Assembly (NCBI RefSeq): GCF_040256645.1
Contig: NZ_CP158281.1
Span: forward strand, 1,984,001 to 2,048,000
DNA: 64,000 nt
Direction: 5' to 3'
Source of the DNA: Brevibacterium sp. CBA3109
GTDB lineage: Bacteria; Actinomycetota; Actinomycetes; Actinomycetales; Brevibacteriaceae
Notes under the pieces: generated by a model
The model's database searches: none
Seen by the model: the letters and a program-made list of their open reading frames with translations, nothing else
What the model was told of the DNA's origin: nothing
Position numbers and translations under genes: made by a program
Shown here: one piece after another, positions 61,243-64,000 of the stretch
How the letters are laid out: each line of letters opens with the position of its first letter
Numbering within the stretch: position 1 is the stretch's first letter

Positions 61243-62646
61243 TCAGGTCTGCGTGGAGGTGAGTCTCTGGGCCACCGTCTTGGCTCGGTCGATGCAGGCG
61301 GGGATGCCTAGACCGAAGTATGCCGAACCCGCCAGTTCGAGGCCGGCAATGCCGGCGATCTCCTCATCGATTCTCGCCACCATTTCGCTGTGGCCCGGCA
61401 GATACTGTGGCAGAGCACGTTCCCATCGGTGGGCCTCGGCCGCGATGAGCCGATCTGATCGGCGATCGGCGATGGACTGCCAATCCTCGTAGGCACGTGC
61501 GATGAGCTCTTCGTCCTCGCAATCCCGCCAGCCTCCCGGCCCGTCCCCGTATCGTCCGATGCTCATCCTGATCAGGGCGGTGCCTTCAGGAATGTGCTCA
61601 CGCATCCACGGCCACTTGTTCGACACGAATGTCGAGGCCTTGATGAATGACTTCTCTGTTGGAGGGACGAGGAATCCGGATCCTTCGAGTTCGCGATCAC
61701 CGACCTCGACGAGTGCCGGGATCAGAGCGGTCGAGGCGTGGGGCACGGATGCGAGCATCGAAGCGGACTGAGGAGCCGCCTCGGCGAGGAGATCCTTCGT
61801 CACATGCGCTGGAGTGGCCAGGACGACCGCATCGGAGACCAGGTTGGCGTCCTCGGTCGCCACCGTCCATCGGCCGCCGTCGACCTGCACGGAAGTCACA
61901 TGTGTGCCGGTGTGGATGGCGCCGCCGTGCTCGCGGATTCGTTCCTCGAGCGCCGGGACCAGGCCGTTGATCCCTCCGACGAGACTCATGAACACCGGTT
62001 GCGGGCTCTGCGCATCCGCAAGCTCCGCAGACTGTGCGTCACGTGCGGCGAGCAGGCTCTGAACGAGTTCGAGCACCGAGGTCCCCTCGAGTGCAGCCGG
62101 CAGCAGCGCGGGCACCGTTGAGCCCAGTGACAGGTCACGGCACCGTCCCGCATACACTCCCCCAAGCAGCGGGTCGATGAGCGTGTCAACGAGATCAGCG
62201 CCGAGGCGGTCCGTCAGGAAATCCCCCAAGGACACATCCCGACCGTCGATCGGACCCGTGATGACCTCATGCGCGACCCGGTCGCTGGCAGCTGCGCCGA
62301 GGAGGTCCCTGACCTCGGTCGAGTTGCCGGGCACTCCCATGACTGTGCGTTTGGGAATCGCGTGGAGACGCCCGTTCGACAGGACGCGGGAGCTGTGCGC
62401 CGTCGAGGGGAATTCGACGTCCAACCCCAGTTCGGCGGCGAGTTCTTTCGTCTCCCTGCGCCGGTACAGGCTGGCTTCGGCACCGGTGTCGAAACCCACG
62501 GGCACAGTCCCGCCCAAGGTCGTCGAGTGCAGGCACCCGCCGAGGCGTGTCTCGGCTTCGAAAAGAGTGACCTGATGCTCGGGTGCAAGGCGATAGGCGG
62601 TGACGAGACCGGAGATGCCTCCCCCGACGATCGTGATGTGACTCAT
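61243..62646 (-). CDS. cgoX: Coproporphyrinogen III oxidase (HemY/HemG-type, FAD)
   Basis: FAD enzyme of about 467 aa oxidising coproporphyrinogen III to coproporphyrin III in Gram-positive bacteria; often annotated as protoporphyrinogen oxidase. The N-terminal dinucleotide motif is ITIVGGGISGLVTAYRLA with LFEAETRLGG after it. Further parts are FDTGAEASLYRRRE, DRLGADLVDTLIDPLLGGVYAG and the C-terminal FAD motif near ELAGSAYFGLGIPACIDRAKTVAQRL. ATG 62646 lies 4 bp after the hemE stop codon. The frame remains open 43 codons into hemE; that part is not conserved. Confidence 0.94.
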   Translation of the reverse strand: MSHITIVGGGISGLVTAYRLAPEHQVTLFEAETRLGGCLHSTTLGGTVPVGFDTGAEASLYRRRETKELAAELGLDVEFPSTAHSSRVLSNGRLHAIPKRTVMGVPGNSTEVRDLLGAAASDRVAHEVITGPIDGRDVSLGDFLTDRLGADLVDTLIDPLLGGVYAGRCRDLSLGSTVPALLPAALEGTSVLELVQSLLAARDAQSAELADAQSPQPVFMSLVGGINGLVPALEERIREHGGAIHTGTHVTSVQVDGGRWTVATEDANLVSDAVVLATPAHVTKDLLAEAAPQSASMLASVPHASTALIPALVEVGDRELEGSGFLVPPTEKSFIKASTFVSNKWPWMREHIPEGTALIRMSIGRYGDGPGGWRDCEDEELIARAYEDWQSIADRRSDRLIAAEAHRWERALPQYLPGHSEMVARIDEEIAGIAGLELAGSAYFGLGIPACIDRAKTVAQRLTSTQT

Positions 62647-62650
62647 CGTC

Positions 62651-63697
62651 TCAGGACCGTGCGGAGAGGATCTCTGCGGAGACGCGGTGGACTTCTGCCA
62701 CGATCCGCCCGGGCACTTCGGGATCGGTGTCGGGGAGAACACCGTGACCGAGGTTGAAGACGAAGCCTGCCTCATGTTCCAGGCCCTGCCTCACGATCTC
62801 CTCGATGCGCGGTGCCAGAGCCTCCCAGGGGGCGAAGAGCAGTGCCGGATCGAGGTTGCCCTGCAGAGGCTGGCCCGGCTGCACCCGTGTCGAGGCATCG
62901 GCCAGGTCGACGCGGAAGTCGACGCCGACCGCTGTGGAACCGGCTCGTGACATGGAGGTCAGGAGCTCACCTGTCTGGACACCGAAGTGGATGCTCGGCA
63001 CCTCGTGATGGCGCAGCGATTCGAAGACCGCGCTGGAGTGCTCGAGGACGTGGGCTTCGTAGTCACGCCGGGACAGATATCCGGCCCATGAGTCGAAGAG
63101 CTGGAACGCGGAGGCTCCGGCGCTCAGCTGTACGTCGAGGAATGTCGATGAGATCCGAGCGAGCTTGCTCAGCAGCAAGGAGAAGATCTCCGGGTCTGCA
63201 GCCATGAGGGACTTGGTCTTCTCATGGTTCTTGCTGGGCCCGCCTTCGATGAGGTAGCTGGCCAGGGTGAAGGGAGCACCAGCGAAGCCGACGAGCGGAG
63301 TCGCCTGGCCCAGCTCCTCGAGGATCCGACCGATCGATTCCGCTATGTCAGGGATCTGGTCGGGTTCGAGTTCGGCCAGTGCTTCCACATCGGCGCGGCT
63401 GCGGATCGGGTTCGCGATCACGGGCCCTGTGCCGGGGACGATTTCCACATCGACACCGGCGGCCTGCAGAGGGACCACGATGTCGGAGAAGAAGATCGCG
63501 GCGTCCACGCCATGCCGCCGCACCGGCTGCAGGGTGATCTCTGAGACGAGTTCGGGGGTGCGGCAGGCATCGAGCATCGCAGTGCCTGCACGCAGCTGCC
63601 GATATTCGGGAAGTGATCGTCCGGCCTGCCGCATGAACCAGACCGGCGTGTGCGCAATCTGCTCTCCCCGCAGGGCGGGCAACAAGGTTGAAGTCAT
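62651..63697 (-). CDS. hemE: Uroporphyrinogen decarboxylase
   Basis: Removes the four acetate carboxyls of uroporphyrinogen III to give coproporphyrinogen III. The product is about 348 aa. Family signatures are HTPVWFMRQAGRSLPEYR, DAAIFFSDIVVPLQAAGVDVEIV, GFAGAPFTLASYLIEGGPSKNHEKTK, QLFDSWAGYLSRRDYE and GFVFNLGHGVLPDTDPE. All are intact. ATG 63697 has a GGAGG site. It is the first gene of the heme operon and divergent from the DUF3000 gene. Confidence 0.97.
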   Translation of the reverse strand: MTSTLLPALRGEQIAHTPVWFMRQAGRSLPEYRQLRAGTAMLDACRTPELVSEITLQPVRRHGVDAAIFFSDIVVPLQAAGVDVEIVPGTGPVIANPIRSRADVEALAELEPDQIPDIAESIGRILEELGQATPLVGFAGAPFTLASYLIEGGPSKNHEKTKSLMAADPEIFSLLLSKLARISSTFLDVQLSAGASAFQLFDSWAGYLSRRDYEAHVLEHSSAVFESLRHHEVPSIHFGVQTGELLTSMSRAGSTAVGVDFRVDLADASTRVQPGQPLQGNLDPALLFAPWEALAPRIEEIVRQGLEHEAGFVFNLGHGVLPDTDPEVPGRIVAEVHRVSAEILSARS

Positions 63698-63746
63698 GTC
63701 CCCATCCTCCCATCCCACACGATTCGATGCCCACCGGTTTCCGGTT

Positions 63747-63765
63747 TCAAGACGCTGTGTCTTGA
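63747..63765. promoter_or_regulatory. Dyad upstream of hemE
   Basis: Perfect inverted repeat TCAAGAC-N5-GTCTTGA about 50 bp upstream of the hemE start codon, in the divergent region with the DUF3000 gene. Candidate regulator site; the protein is unknown. Confidence 0.45.
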
Positions 63766-63847
63766 TCGCAGACGCGGGTGAAAACTCTTGGTCCCACCAC
63801 GGCGTGGACGGTTCACCTCTACCGTGGCCTGATCTATCGTGGCGAGT

Positions 63848-64000
63848 GTGGTCAACACCTCACCTCTCAATCGCATTCCGTCGGAGTTCTCCGCCGTGAC
63901 CTCGGTTCTGCGCGAAGCGCGGAACACGAACAACGTCTCGATCTCCGAAATACCGGCACCGGCCCGCTTGGCGCCGTATTCCTATGCTCTGGGTGCCGAG
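63848..64000 (+). CDS. DUF3000 family protein, N-terminal part
   Basis: Only the first 51 codons are inside the window. The sequence begins at GTG 63848 as MVNTSPLNRIPSEFSAVTSV. It contains SISEIPAPARLAPYSYALGAE, the conserved opening of DUF3000 proteins, which are found in actinobacteria next to hemE and have no known function. A ribosome site is weak (GGCGAG). The reading frame is open to the window edge. Confidence 0.82.
   Translation, partial: MVNTSPLNRIPSEFSAVTSVLREARNTNNVSISEIPAPARLAPYSYALGAE

Noticed and set aside
62647..62775. 43-codon extension of cgoX into hemE
   Set aside because: The FAD-binding start ITIVGGG requires only the ATG at 62646; the extension is out-of-frame hemE sequence.

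Overview
The window is about 64 kb of high-GC chromosomal DNA from an actinobacterium, most likely a Brevibacterium or a close relative in the Micrococcales. This rests on gene content and order: hrcA-dnaJ with a CIRCE operator, DUF3097 near hemW-lepA, rpsT/holA/comEC/comEA, dnaG-dgt-dusB, uppS-recO-leuA, a coproporphyrin-type heme operon with HemQ beside a DUF3000 gene, and a GapB-type GAPDH with a long N-terminal extension. No species call was verified. I see no phage, insertion sequence, CRISPR array, rRNA or tRNA. The window opens inside dnaJ and closes inside the DUF3000 gene.

Layout: 1-3.6 kb heat-shock control (dnaJ, hrcA, CIRCE), DUF3097 and a Q-rich DUF4870 membrane protein. 3.6-8.3 kb hemW-lepA, divergent from a nuclease/phosphatase gene and a MazF/PemK-like gene. 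8.5-15.5 kb rpsT, then a minus-strand run ugd-degV-comEA-comEC-holA (envelope sugar, lipid binding, DNA uptake, replication). 15.6-26 kb metabolic and housekeeping genes (nadE, leuS, acyl-CoA ligase, GST-like reductase, BrkB, gap). 26-30 kb a tightly overlapping tetR-MFS-dehydrogenase-membrane protein operon. 30-34.7 kb dnaG, dgt, dusB. 34.8-42.1 kb an accessory catabolic/resistance stretch: ABC-F protein, XRE-cupin regulator, LctP-type permease, ectoine-hydrolase-like protein, Lrp/AsnC regulator, class III aminotransferase. 42.3-49.6 kb glyS, DEAD-box helicase, uppS, recO and leuA with a leucine attenuator. 49.9-60.2 kb envelope and stress genes (collagen-like secreted domain protein, L,D-transpeptidase lipoprotein, penicillin acylase family, DUF817, MsrB, MarR/OhrR-like regulator with a palindromic operator). 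60.4-64 kb hemE-cgoX-hemQ and DUF3000.

The most unusual signals are outside the genes. (1) Short tandem repeats of 16-18 bp begin at or span the stop codons of several unrelated genes (DUF3097, the PemK-like gene, glyS, a small ORF near 60.1 kb), with a related duplication downstream of cgoX. (2) A 14-codon leader peptide with four consecutive Leu codons precedes an intrinsic terminator upstream of leuA, a textbook attenuator layout. (3) The promoter region between the ectoine-hydrolase-like gene and the Lrp gene carries a long interrupted dyad plus a perfect 14-bp palindrome. (4) The ABC-F gene has a leader with a short ORF and two mutually exclusive hairpins. The functions of the 36.6-42.1 kb cluster and of several hypothetical proteins remain inference.
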